Below the pieces are notes generated by a model. That model was not told where the DNA came from, ran no database searches, and saw only the letters and a program-made list of their open reading frames with translations. 64,000 nt of DNA from Salvia splendens (lineage: Eukaryota; Streptophyta; Magnoliopsida; Lamiales; Lamiaceae), in NCBI RefSeq assembly GCF_004379255.2, contig NC_056035.1:22506502-22570501 (forward strand). Reading direction: 5' to 3'. Each line of letters opens with the position of its first letter. Position 1 is the first letter of the stretch. Positions 44,421 to 56,056 of this stretch are shown in pieces. Position numbers and translations under genes: made by a program.

Positions 44421-45267
44421 GAACGAAAATCGCTAAAAAGGCATATGAGATTATATTTACAAATATAAAAATTATTCATGAATAAAAATCACATTTTTTA
44501 TCTCCCTTGTAGCTAATTATATGTGGTTATGGATTTATTTTAGGTGCAAATTTAATACTTATAATACAATTTGAGAGGCAGAATAAGATGAAAATTAGGT
44601 TTATCGGATCATAGAAGTGAGGGATGATCTGAAAAAAACCTCCTCGCTTGGAAGAGTGTTCTTTTCTTCACCAACAAATTGGCTAGCATATTACCTCATT
44701 CCCTAATATCAATTCATCACAACACAGTATCATAAATTAATATAGATTGAAACGAAAAAAACTTCAAAGAAGAGGGAAAAATCTAGTAACAAAATTACAC
44801 GTTCTTCCTTCTGATTTTGCCAAATCATAAACTCCATTCATCTATGAAATTCTACTTATTCTTTTTTTCATTTTAGGTTGTAGATTTCACACTCTATTAA
44901 ATTATTACACTTATATTTTATTATTTCATTCAACTATATAAAAGGGGAGATTCACATCTTAATTTTTTATTTGTTTCTTCATAGTTTTTTTTAAAAACTT
45001 ATATGTAAAGTTAAAATCAAAACTATAAATGGGACGAATGGAGTAAAATGGAAGCTAATTCAATTATTCCAAATAGTATAAAATTATGAGCAATAAGGAT
45101 ATAGAGAAAATCAAATTACTATTCTCATTTAAGATATCCACCTTTACATTTTGGAATTAAATCACTTTCTTCATTTCTCCTCTTAAAATATTCAATCATT
45201 TTTTCCATTTTATTTTATCACAAATAACTATTTTATCTAAAATTTCGTGTCACTCGAGAAGGTAGGG
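44421..45267. other. AT-rich spacer upstream of RPA14
   Basis: No gene. MITE-like right ends occur near 45028-45043 (GGGACGAATGGAG) and 45268-45279, without clear left partners. Confidence 0.4.
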
Positions 45268-45312
45268 GACGAAGGGAGTACTCTATAAATATCGGCCATA
45301 AAGGCGGGAATA
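45268..45312 (+). promoter_or_regulatory. RPA14 core promoter: MITE end, TATA box, E2F-like site
   Basis: GGACGAAGGGAGTA, the end of a Stowaway-like MITE, stops a few bases before TATAAAT (45284-45290). A GGCGGGAA E2F-type site follows at 45303-45310. E2F control is known for plant and animal replication genes, so the site fits the product. The ATG is about 225 bases downstream of the TATA box. Confidence 0.5.
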
Positions 45313-45515
45313 TATGGCTCCATTCCTTCTACAATTTGGGCATCAATTCTAATCAATATAAATCCCTAATTCAATTCAAGCAAAATTCACATCTCATCGT
45401 TGATTAATCTACAAATCTGAAGGCGAGAGACATAAATTAACCCTAGCAAGTAGCAGCAATCTCTTTCCAGATTTCTCGATAGCGTATTTGAATTTATTTA
45501 CTTTTTCTAGAAGAA

Positions 45516-48500
45516 ATGGATGCATCGAATCCCGCGGCTTTTGTCAACGCCGAGATGCTGCGGATGCATCTAGGCCAGAGAGTTCGCGCGGTGATTCAAG
45601 TTCTCAGAAACGACGCCGGTTCAGTAACCGGAAAATCCACCGACGAGCAGGAACTCGTCAAGGGGCATCCTTCTATCCCTCCCACCGCTTTTGTCGAGGT
45701 TATCGGCTTCGCTGACAGTAACCGCACTATTCAGGCCGAGATCTGGACCAATTTCGGCGATAATTTTGGTATGTTGAGACTTTCATCGTGTTTTATTGTG
45801 CATTCGTCGTCGTTTGCTGTTGAATTACGGTGATTTTGAAGTTAATCGTTGCTTCATCGGTTGAGGTGATTGAGAGTCAAAATTACAGGGTCATTTTGCC
45901 CCAATTTGAAAATAGAGGAAAACATGATGCGATTAATTCTTTTTAGATTAGCAATTTGTGATCTGTGGAGAGATTTTTTTAGTATTAGTTGAATTGTGAT
46001 TTTGTTATTGTGGGAATTGAGTGATGAATCGCTGCAATCGAGCTGCATCAAAGCTAAAGAAATCGGGTGAGCTGAAACGCTTCAGCAGCCATCAGATCAC
46101 GAGCTCAAGATGAGATTAAATCCTGACCGTTCGATTAGTTTTCGACCGTTAGTTAGCTTAGTTTTAAATAGCCGTTAGTTTGTTGAGTTTGTTTGAGCTT
46201 GTTTTTCATTCCCGTCTTCAATAAGATTTTCTTCTTCACGAAATCCTTCGCTCGATTCTTCTCCGATCAAGCACACATACACGCAACACAAATCCAATCA
46301 TAATCGTAACAATTGGCGCCGTCCGGTGGGAAGCACGATTTGAGAATCGATTTGATTCTTGTGAGAAGAAAGCGAATCTGCGACAGAGATGGCATCGAGG
46401 TTTGAGGCGGAGAAATTTACCGGCAAGAACGATTTCGCCCTTTGGAAGATGAAGATGAAGGCTATGCTTACCCAGCAAGGTCTTGTATCTACTTTGACGC
46501 CAAAAGAAAAGGAGGCAGAGGACAAGGATCTTGATGAGAAAGTGATTCAACAACGTGCGTAGGTTGAGGCGAAGGCGTATAGCACGATCGTTCTTTACCT
46601 TGGAGATAAAGTACTCCGAGAGATTGCGAGGGAGAAAACGGCGGTAGGTATAATGGCTAAATTGGAAGACTTGTATCTTACTAAATCGCTTGCAAATAGA
46701 CTGATTATGAAGCAGCGATTGTATTACTATAAGTTCTTGGAGGGAAAGGGGGTGTTGGAGCAGTTGGAGGATTTTAATAAGGCAATTGATGATCTGAAGA
46801 ATATAGATGTGTCGATTGGTGATGAGGATAAGGTGATTTTGTTATTAAATGCGCTCCCATCGAATTATGATCAGCTCCGTGATGCTATATTGTATGGGAG
46901 GGAGAGGACTGTGACTTTTCGGGAAGTGCAGGCTGCCTTGAGATCTAAGGAGCTGCAAAGTATTGAGATGAAGTTAGGAAATTCAGTCCATGAAAGCTTG
47001 AATGTGAAGAGATTCAAGGGCAAGAAACCATACAAGAAGTATAGTGATGCTCCTAAGCCTAGTCCGAGTAAACAAAAGGAAACAAGATCTTGCCATTGGT
47101 GCAAGAAACCGGGCCACCTAAAGAAAGATTATTTTGCTTGGAAGAAGAAGCAGCAGGAAGGTGGGGGAAAGGTTGTAAATTCCATTGAGGAAGTGGATGA
47201 GTGTGAGCTTCCAATAGCATTAAACGTTACAGATAGGAAGGAAAATGGTTCTTGGATTATGGACTCGGGTTGTAGTTTTCATATGAGTCATAATCGGTCA
47301 TGGTTTGAAGAACTGAGGGAAGCTTCAGGATCTGTTATCCTAGGGAATAATCAAGTGTGTTCAATCAAGGGGATTGGCACAATCATGCTGAAAGTTGGGA
47401 ATGGATGCGACATACTACTCAACTCAGTGAGATACATACCAGAAATTAAAAGAAACTTGATATCTCTGGGATCTCTTGAGAAAAAGGGATGTAAATTTGT
47501 GTCTGAAGCTGACATCATGACAATTAGTAAATCTGGGAAGTTATTGATGAGAGCAGAAAGAAAAAGGGAGTCTATACTACATGACATCAACTCTGGAGAG
47601 GTGCATTATGGAGGGGGCATATGTCCTTGTTGCTGAAAACTTGAAGACTTGGCATTCTAGGCTTGACCATCCAGCTATTGGAACTGTAAAGGAGCTAGCT
47701 AAGAGAGGGCTTGTGCAATGTACTGAAACACCAGATGATGACTCATTAAAGTGTGAAGAGTGTATGCTTGGGAAAGCCAAGAAGCTGAGTTACCCAAATG
47801 CCATCCACACCTCCACAAGGCCACTGGATTATGCCCATAGTGACTTGTGGGGTCCTGCTCAAGTGAAGTCGATTGGTGGTGGAAGATACTACATGAGCAT
47901 CATTGATGATTACTCCAGAAAGATATGGATTTTCATATTGAAAGAAAAATCAGAAGCCTTCACAAAGTTCAAAGAATGGTGTGTTGGTGTGGAGGCAGAA
48001 AAGAGCTCAGTCTTGGGCTGCTTGAGGACGGATAATGGTCTGGAGTACTTATCAAGGGAATTTGATGACTTCTGTAAATCAAAAGGGATTAAACGGCACA
48101 GGACAGTCCCTCAAAATCCACAACAAAATGGTGTGGCAGAGAGGGCAAACCGCACTATTTTGGAGAATAAGGATCTCAGAAATGCCTTTGAGATGAAAGA
48201 CTTGGGACAGCCAGGAGAATTCTGGGTATGTCAATAGTTAGAATAAGGGATTAAAGGAGGCAAATTTACCTCACACAATCTGACTATGTCTCTAGACTGT
48301 TGAAAAGGTTCAAGATGGAAAGTGTAAAGAAGGTGGCAGTACCTATGGCTCAGCATTATAAGTTGACAGCAGACCAGAAACCAAGGGATGAAGCAGAGGT
48401 GAGGGAAATGCAGAATGTACCTTATGCTAACATCATTGGTAGCATAATGTATGCCATGATCTGCACAAGACATAGCTCAAGCCATATCAGTGACAAGCAG

Positions 48501-49506
48501 ATACATGACTAGTTATGGAAGGGAACATTGGTCTGCATTGAAGTGGCTGATGAAGTACTTGAGAGGGGCTACTGATTGGGGGATCATGTTTGATGGTGGT
48601 GTTGAATACATATGGGATGCTCTGGTAGGTTGGAGTGATTCAAATTATGTTGGGAACTTGGATACAAGAAGGTCTCAGTCGGGAGTTGGAAGAGCAACCT
48701 TCAATCAGTGGTTGCTTTGTCCACTACTGAGGTTGAGTTCATGGCATTGACCTCGACAGTAAAGGAAAGTTCATGGCTAAGAGGCGTGTTGAAAGATTTT
48801 GGTGTGCATCAAGATTCTGTGAGCATAGTATGCGATAATAATAGTGCTTTATGCTTAGCAAAGCATCAAGTGTATCATGAAAGAAGTAAGCACATTGATG
48901 TGCGGCTACACTTCATTCGGGAAAGGATAGATGATGGAGAGATAAGGGTCTTCAAGGTTGACACGGCCGAAGCCGTTACCGAGAGCGAAGCTGGAGCTGT
49001 GTATGGATCTGATAAACCTTAAGAGGGTTAGCTGATTGGCAGTCGAGTCATCAAGGTGGAGTTTGTGGGAATTGAGTGATGAATCGCTGCAATCGAGCTG
49101 CATCAAAGCTAAAGAAATCGGGCGAGCTGAAACGCTTCAGCAGCCGTCAGATCACGAGCTCAAGATGAGATTAAATCCTGATCGTTCGATTAGTTTTCCA
49201 CCGTTAGTTAGCTTAGTTTTAAATAGCCGTTAGTTTGTTAAGTTTGTTTGAGCTTGTTTTTCATTCCCGTTTTCAATAAGATTTTCTTCTTCACGAAATC
49301 CTCTCTCTCGATTCTTCTCCGATCAAGCACACATACACGCAACACAAATCGAATCATAATTGTAACAGTTATATATTGAAAATCTTCATAATTGTAACAG
49401 TTATAGATTGAAAATCTTCAATCTATAAAGATAACAACTCTGTTTTGTTTCTGCAGATGTATCAGGCTACAATACTATTTGTCAATTTGCAAATGGAGAT
49501 TATTAG
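45516..49506 (+). CDS. RPA3: Replication protein A 14-kDa subunit (RPA3-like)
   Basis: Exon 1 (45516-45768) and exon 2 (49457-49506) join across a GT-AG intron (phase 1) to give 100 residues. The sequence MDASNPAAFVNAEMLRMHLG ... VRAVIQVLRND, TAFVEVIGFAD, IQAEIWTNFGDNFD and YNTICQFANGDY follows plant RPA14 proteins along its length, including the OB-fold strands. RPA14 is the small subunit of the single-stranded-DNA-binding RPA heterotrimer used in replication and repair. The 3.7-kb intron is swollen by a copia element in the same orientation (46009-49367). The stop TAG follows ANGDY a few residues earlier than in Arabidopsis, where an RHLF-type tail is usual, and a copia LTR starts only about 16 bases later. 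Confidence 0.9.
46009..49367 (+). mobile_element. Ty1/copia element inside the RPA14 intron
   Basis: Two LTRs, 46009-46311 and 49064-49367, both run from TGTGGGAATTG to GTAACA and differ at about ten positions. The 5-base duplication GTTAT flanks the element (46004-46008 and 49368-49372). A primer-binding-like ATTGGCGCCGTCC follows the first LTR and a purine-rich AAGGTGGAG precedes the second. The internal part is a decayed gag-pol with a large deletion. It is on the sense strand of the host gene, so the whole element is transcribed and must be spliced out with the intron. Confidence 0.95.
46389..49022 (+). pseudogene. Copia gag-pol polyprotein, internally deleted
   Basis: Gag starts at ATG 46389 (MASRFEAEKFTGKNDF) and is stopped at TAG 46560-46562, then continues in frame. 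The zinc knuckle reads CHWCKKPGHLKKDY, so the final Cys is replaced by Tyr. The protease motif is IMDSGCSFHM. After a frame change at about 47600 come the GAG-pre-integrase zinc region (WHSRLDH ... CEECMLGKA) and the integrase core (HSDLWGP, RTDNGLEY, HRTVPQNPQQNGVAERANRT). Directly after that the frame jumps to the late reverse-transcriptase motif FEMKDLG. The end of integrase and the catalytic YVDD part of reverse transcriptase are deleted (junction near 48165). RNase H pieces (VALSTTEVEFMAL, HIDVRLHFIRERI) close the frame. It is dead on its own. Confidence 0.93.
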
Positions 49507-49522
49507 AATTGGAAAATCAAAA

Positions 49523-49722
49523 TGTATTGTTTAGGATTAATTAGTTTGTTTAGCATTTAATTGTATTTTGTAGTCACCAATTAATAAAAATGTAGTCATT
49601 AAAGATATTTCTCCCTCTTTTCTCTTCCCTCTCACATCTAGGGTTTCTGTAAAATCTTCATCCTCCTTCAATGGAGGTTTTTCCATCCTATTCAATTCTC
49701 AATATTTTACATGGTATCAGAG
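49523..49722 (+). mobile_element. Copia 5' LTR and primer-binding site, truncated
   Basis: TGTATTGTTTAGG ... ATATTTTACA (49523-49711) is followed at once by TGGTATCAGAG, the primer-binding site complementary to initiator tRNA-Met that is common to plant copia elements. No gag-pol follows, only leader-like, repeated DNA up to about 50260. The left border is approximate. Confidence 0.65.
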
Positions 49723-50011
49723 AAAATCTTCCGCATATCACTCTTATCTCCTGATCTATTTTCTCTTTGTTCATAATGAACAATTGTGTTGATTTGTTGC
49801 CGGAGAGTTCTCCGATTGACTAACCTCTGTCGGAAAAAGTGTTTGATCTCCCCTCGGGTTTTTCAATTTTCTCTCATCAATCTCTGTTTTTCATTTCAAT
49901 TTATTAATCGGTTGATTTGAATCTCGCCGATCTGAGTTTTTTTTTTCTCATTGAAATTTCTCTGTTCTCACCGATCTAAATCGGTTCTCTCTGATTTCGC
50001 CGATAGAAATT

Positions 50012-50222
50012 CGGTTTTCTCTGTTCTCATAGATTGAAATAGGATTCTATGAATCTGAAATATCAAATCTGTTTCTCAACTTTAATCTCCGATTAAATCC
50101 AGTTTCCTCTATTCTCACATATTGAAATAGGATTCTATGAATCTGAAATATCAAATCTGTTTCTCAATTTTAATCTCCGATTGAATTCGGTTTTCTCTGT
50201 TCTCAAAGATTGAAATAGGAAT
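50012..50222. repeat. Tandem repeat, about 88-bp unit, 2.3 copies
   Basis: GTTTTCTCTGTTCTCATAGA and the following ATTGAAATAGGATTCTATGA recur at about 50099 and, in part, at about 50188. It lies in the leader of the truncated copia element. Confidence 0.8.
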
Positions 50223-50434
50223 ACGAAACGAAGAAAATGATGAGTGATTCTGTGATGTCACAATCATGTATTACAGCATTGTTCCAAAAGTCAAGCTATA
50301 GTCTACATATAGTTGCTACATTATGGAATGAAATTAAAGGATATTAAGATAGGCGCGAGGTACACGAGGGAAAACTATTGAGACATTTAGATAGCGAACA
50401 AGTGAACTTACTTTGATCACTCTAACGGCTACCT

Positions 50435-52529
50435 TTAAAGAAATGTTGTGAGGTTTGCAGGTGGTTCCATCCAAACACTCTCAAAGGGATCCTGTTCCCC
50501 CCAATCGTAACGCTGCTTGCGCGGATAGTACCTCCCATTGTCAAGTGAATATGAAACACAACGTTTCCCATAAAATCGAACCTTTGAGAAGTAGACATTG
50601 TTTCTCATTGTCCCTAGAAGGTCTGTTCTAGCATGGGAAGACAAAAAGTTAGCAAAGAGTGCCATGCCTCCCAAAGTTTGCATCTCCACCCATACTTTAT
50701 TCGTCTGGTCCAACTTATAAATCACGGGGTTTATCGCAGAGCAAGTGTATATGACAAAAATATCTCCATTATGCTCTGCCATAAATTTGCCTTTCCACCA
50801 ATTTTTCACAAAGAAATTCTCTGGGCATTTAGGCGGTGGTACGGAATGAACGGCCCAAGTGCTTTTTTCGGGATCATAAACCCCCAGCCAGCCGGTGAGA
50901 CTCAAACAGTAGAAAAGACCCTGGCAGTAAACTAGCTTATTCCAAATGCTGCTTACAAACGGTAGACGGTTTTGGTAGTTCACAGTGGTCCATTCGGTTT
51001 CCCCTGGACGACACGTGCTAACTGCAACAACTGTGGGGCTCACATGCTTAACCGTGAAAAGGATGCAACTAGGAGATGTTGGAGCAGCGGAGAAAGCAAC
51101 TATCTGGTACATCAGTTCTAGGCTAGGCAAATTGATCAACTCCCTCGTGTAAGGGCAACAGAAGAATACAGACAGCGTTCTAGGATTGTATAGCAGCAAC
51201 CAGCCATCCTTGGCATAGCAAATCCTCGAGCCATCTAGCTCCGGCAACTCAAGCCAATACGTTTTGCGCTGAGAAGGGTCGTAGAATTCATACAGGTCAC
51301 CGAATTTCGGGAAGAACATAAGCCATGGGGGCTTATTAGTCATTCTAACAGATACAGAAACAGCTAGCCATTCTCTGCAAACAGCAGAAGCCCGGATATT
51401 GTCCCTCAAGCTTAACTGAGAAAGAATACCTTCCAAAAGCTCTGTTGGGAGCTGCGATTGTGTTAGTTGCTCGTCTTGCTGTACTTTCGAAACTCGTCTG
51501 TTGTCTCCGATTGCTTCAGACAACCTACACACATGAAATCTCATAAGGTACATTCAAATCATTGCAAGCATTGCTAATTCACTACCAAGTTAGTTAACAA
51601 GGATATATTATGACAACTAAGTACGAAAGCAAGAGTAACAGTGCACAATTAGAAGATCGATCGCCTCTGTAGTACGATTCAAAAAGGATGAGATTATGAA
51701 TGATGAGATTAAAGAAGTTTGTAATGCTATTAAGTAGTCTAAAAGGATGCACAAGTTGATTGGACTATCGACAGATGAGAGCAACTTGCTGGACCCATCA
51801 CCGAGAATTTGCAGTCACATAGGAAGAGAAACACATTGCACCCCTAATTCCCACATGGCTATCACTTTCACCATTAGGAAAGGCAGATGATCTTCAAAAG
51901 CCAGCCATCACCGACAACTTAATTTTTCGTAACAACAAAATTCTCAATTTTTTTGGAGAGCAACAAAATCAGGGGCAGACGGAAGATAGAACATCAAACC
52001 AAAGGCCAACAGGATGGATGGTGAACTAGAATTTCACACATTACAAACCACGAACATCTTACACGGTCGATGAAGCTCACACGTACAAATCGAGTGCGAA
52101 AAAAACGATATTACTCAGAATTCAGAAACCTAATCTGCATTTGGGATATGGTTTTTACAATAATCCAATTGAACCCTACTCAGACCTCAATTTGGTACAG
52201 TAACCAAATTTCCATAAATTGCTGAAATAACGAATTTCCCAAATCTCATTCCCTTCAGAGAATCAAATCTGCTCACACAACACAAGAAAGGGGCGAGCAT
52301 TGAACTCTATAAGCAATTCATTCAATTGAAATTAGTCAACAAAATTCAAACAGCTGGTGCATACTCAATTGTCAATTCAGCCCAAAACCCACATATAACG
52401 ACAATCAAAAACTCAAATTTCATTGACATGAAGCGTGATTGCAAGTAAATGATTCAGATAATGAGTCGACAATTGAAGAAAGTAGAAAAAAACTCACAAC
52501 TTCATCTTTTTCCTTCTTCTTCCAGCCAT
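50435..52529 (-). CDS. F-box protein (DUF295/kelch-like type)
   Basis: Two coding exons on the minus strand, 52498-52529 and 50435-51524, join in frame (GT-AG, split Leu codon) to give 373 residues starting MAGRRRKKMKLLSEA. Residues about 36-75 form an F-box (LPTELLEGILSQLSLRDNI, SAVCREW). The remainder resembles the beta-rich C-terminal region of plant F-box proteins of the At1g57790 type (DPSQRKTYWLELPEL, DGWLLLYNPRTLSVFF, KFMAEHNGDIFVIYT). Such proteins are substrate receptors of SCF ubiquitin ligases. The basic N-terminus could be a nuclear signal. Without the first exon the frame would extend upstream to a less plausible MYLMRFHVC start. The 973-bp intron is unremarkable, and the target cannot be inferred. 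Confidence 0.9.
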
Positions 52530-54197
52530 AATTTGCGAAGCCCAGATTGAATTTCACGGTTTCGTTTGGGTTCAGTGTGGGGGAAAAAGTAGGGAGGAGA
52601 GGGTTGTGAAGGGGAGAATGATTGCGGTGTCAGGGCGTGTGAGAGTTTGCTAATAAAACATGTTTCCTACTAACACGTGTGGGTTTTGATTTTCTGTAAA
52701 TTATTTCTCTTTTTGGTCTTGCAAATTGTTTCCATAAATATTTTAATAAATATTATTCCATCCTGTACCCATTAAATATCTCATATTCGACCTGTGTGGA
52801 TTTTAAAATAATTAATTAATTTGTGAAGAAAAATGGGTGAAAATGATAGGATATTTATTGGAGATCGTCCAAATAAGAAAATATAGGATATTTAATGAGG
52901 ATAGGATGGAATATTAAATTACTCGACTCGAAGAAAATTTGTTCTAATTTGACTTAATTATATGGATAAAATTGCCATGTTTATTCAAACAAGCTTAAGT
53001 AGTTGTAACTATTCTAATGATCAATTTCTGGCTTCCGTTAATTTATTTTAGGTTTCAACTTTTAACTGTAAATTTGTGCTACCACATTGCAGATATAGTA
53101 TAGATTTATTATAAATTTGTAATAAAATTCCTATGGTCGATATAAATGGAAATCATTCAATGACAGTAAGCACGTGGAATTAAATTAATAGATTTATGTT
53201 GTGGGAAATAGTAAATCAGCATGATTTGGCAAATGACTTGCCAAAAAAATCGAAAATACAATCATAAAACTACTATAAAATCATGATTTTACTCCCATAA
53301 CTTCTTGCACTTGATTCTTGATGGAAAATAACATCATTGTCATCCGTTGATTCACATTATTAGAATTCCAATCAATACTTATATATTCATGCATGCCAAA
53401 TGACTTCCAACCCAATGCAATTGTTTAAATCTGGAAATTGAATTTTCGGTTGCTCCAATTTTATTAATACTAGTACTATTTAATTGCATATATTAAACAA
53501 AATGATCCAGGAGGGAACTACAGATTTTTCATAAATTTATGTGGGGCAAGTCTCTTAGTTTATACCCCTAGGTAAAAAGCATTATGTTGTTTATTTTAAT
53601 AGTACTACTATAAACTAGAAACTGTAGAATTGTAATTACACTTTTGTTTACAATTGGATCACAGCCTGGCCTCGTAATAGGCCAGATAGAGAGCGGGAGG
53701 CCCATGTAAAATGGGTCGGAGCCCAAATCATGTGGGATAGAGAGTGATCTTAAATTTTGCAATCAGCCCTTTGTTATTGTATTATTTTAATGGTTTGTTC
53801 AATAGGATTGCATATAGAGTCATAGAACTAGAATAAAAATTATTTTAAAATCTAGCATAAAAATCAAAATAAAAAATAAGATGAAAACCTATATTTTTAT
53901 TTGGTAGATACGATTAGAATTTAGAAATAAAGATAAAATTATTTAATAAATTAAGGCGTATATTAAAATTTTTATCCTCTTCTCGAGCTACTAACACCCA
54001 CTTCCCAGCAACTCGCTCACCACCATCACTACAACCAGTGACGGGTGAACCAATTGTGAAGGGGGTGGAAATGTGGCAGTGATGCATGGCGGGCGATGAT
54101 GGGTGGGCGAGAACATAAGGCAGCAAACATAGAGAGAGAGAGAAGGAGATAATGGCAGTGGCACAATATCCCTGGGATTTGTGGAAGGGGGTTTGGT
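52530..54197. other. F-box gene upstream region and AT-rich spacer
   Basis: No gene. A small palindromic block GGCCTCGTAATAGGCC occurs near 53669-53685. The minus-strand frame 53914-54246 has no recognisable features. Confidence 0.45.
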
Positions 54198-54365
54198 CAG
54201 GGGCAGCTCTATGTAGTATGTTAGTGGAGCATTTGTCCTTCCTCAAAAATTATATATCAATGCTATTTTTTTTAAATTTACTTAATATTTCAATGTTAAG
54301 AACATAGAGATTTGTTGATAATAAATTTTTGACCCTTCTCACATTAATTTCTAGCTTCGCCCCTG
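54198..54365. mobile_element. 168-bp hAT-type MITE
   Basis: CAGGGGCAGCTC on the left and AGCTTCGCCCCTG on the right are inverted ends of the CAGGGGCGGAGC type known from plant hAT MITEs. A perfect 8-base target duplication, GGTTTGGT, flanks it (54190-54197 and 54366-54373). Confidence 0.9.
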
Positions 54366-54373
54366 GGTTTGGT

Positions 54374-55228
54374 GACAGAGATTTAAGAACATGAGGTTCG
54401 AATTATTACATGAGTAAATAGAGAATCTATACTAAAAAAAAGGAACAGTCGGTTGAAAAGACTATGCTGCCCTTTTAGGTAGGAAATATGAAGCTGATGT
54501 TTAATTATTCTTTTTATTTTTCTTGATGTAATTATTTATCTTTATGCATAGATTATTTCATGGGAAATGTGCTATTTTTTGTTTTTCTTTATGCAATTAT
54601 TTGTCTTAATGCATAGATTATTTTTGTGTTTTGTGTTCTGCAGCCTATATTTGTTAGGTTTGTATAGGCTTTAGTTAAAGAAAACTATTCTATTACAATA
54701 TTTTGGCAAAGCACTCGCTGATCAAATATATCAGTTTCCAATGCCCAATGTCCCTGAAAAATTCATGATATATTAGCTTTCATGTTTAAAAGCTTTTCAA
54801 TGAGGCGGTTTTCTCCTCCTTCGAGCCTCTTTTATTTATGTATCTGAACCTGCAATTTTAAACATTTTAGAAGCTTCTTCCAGTTTCATAAATGAAGATA
54901 AAAATACCATCTTATAAAATTGAAGGACAAATTCTGCATACATTTAAGCAAATCTGAAACCTAACAAGAAAAATGATGTATATATAAACTGTTCACTCAT
55001 GAATATAAACCCCAGCAAACAAGATTTTGATACATACTTTTCCAGATTGTACTTTATTCTGGTTTCAAAATTCAACAAACCGAAATGTCTCTGTGTCGAA
55101 TATTCAAACAAATATTTAGCTGAATTGGGTTTCTGATAGTTAAGCATGCCCATGTTGAAATGTTTCTTTGATTGAATATGTTCAAAACTATATTGAAAAT
55201 ACCAATAACTGTATGCATTTTCAGAGAA
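54374..55228. other. AT-rich spacer
   Basis: No gene. A motif around TATTTTTGTTTTTCTTTATGCA is repeated in variant forms near 54510-54620. Confidence 0.4.
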
Positions 55229-55529
55229 GGTTTATGATACAGGTACAGTCGTTGCCTCTACCACCGAGCCTCCCCTCGCCGATCAACGTACCTGTGGAAG
55301 AGCAGCCGGCTGTGGAGAAGCAGAAGAATCAGGAGGTGAAGCCGAGGAATGATCATCCAAACCACCAAGGGAAGAAGAGTGGCATTGAAGAATGGAGCCG
55401 CGACGGATCAGATTTTGGTGGAATGGCCGGATAGAGGGGCATTGGAGCCAACTTGGGAGCCAGCGGAGGAGATTTCAAAGCGTTTTCCAGCCATCGTTGA
55501 GGACAAGGATTCTCTTAGGGGGGGGGAGT
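55229..55529 (+). pseudogene. Truncated LTR joined to chromodomain end of gypsy integrase
   Basis: The first about 130 bases (TGATACAGGTACAGTCG ...) repeat the start of the LTR at 55530. The copies part after GGGAAGAAG, and from there the sequence encodes LKNGAATDQILVEWPDRGAL, EPTWEPAEEISKRFP and EDKDSLRGG. These are the chromodomain-like C-terminus and terminal residues of a chromovirus integrase. A run of nine G follows as polypurine tract. A deletion evidently fused the first LTR to the very end of pol. Confidence 0.7.
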
Positions 55530-56024
55530 TGATACAGGTACAGTCGTTGCCTCTACCACGGAGCCTCCCTCGCCGATCAACGTACCTGTGGAAGAGCAGC
55601 TGGCTGTGGAGAAGCAGAAGAAGCAGCAGGTGGAGCTGAGGAATGATCGTCCAAAACGCCGAGGGAAGAAGCCGGTGAAGTATGGCAGTTTTGTTTCGCA
55701 TTAGTTAGTTATTTTTGAGACATTTTCCTTTGTTTTATTATTTATTTTTGCTGAGAATATTTAATTAAATATTTAGAGTGAATTATAAGCTCCGTTCCGA
55801 GTTTTCTTGTTGGTTCTTTCCCAGGATTGATCGAGTCGAACCAAACCTAGAGTCCTTAGATAATATAAATAGGTTCTGAACATTGAATTATCTCATATCA
55901 ATAATATCAGTATTTCCCTATTTTCCGTTTCTTTTGCTTTCCTCGCAAGTTTCTCCCTTTAACCAACCCTAATTGGCGAGGGCTCTCTGGTGGACCGCCG
56001 CTGGACTTCTTTGGTACGGGAACA
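55530..56024 (+). repeat. Ty3/gypsy (chromovirus-like) LTR
   Basis: It begins TGATACAGG right after the poly-G tract and ends CGGGAACA, followed by CTCGTATCAACTGGTGC, a primer-binding-like stretch. A TATA-like AATATAAATAGG occurs near 55862. It is preceded by pol and followed by gag, so it serves as 3' LTR of one element and 5' LTR of the next. Confidence 0.7.
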
Positions 56025-56056
56025 CTCGTATCAACTGGTGCTTTCACTTCGTACTC

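Noticed and set aside
53914..54246. Minus-strand frame of 110 codons near the hAT MITE
   Set aside because: It has no recognisable domain and overlaps the MITE end; likely chance.
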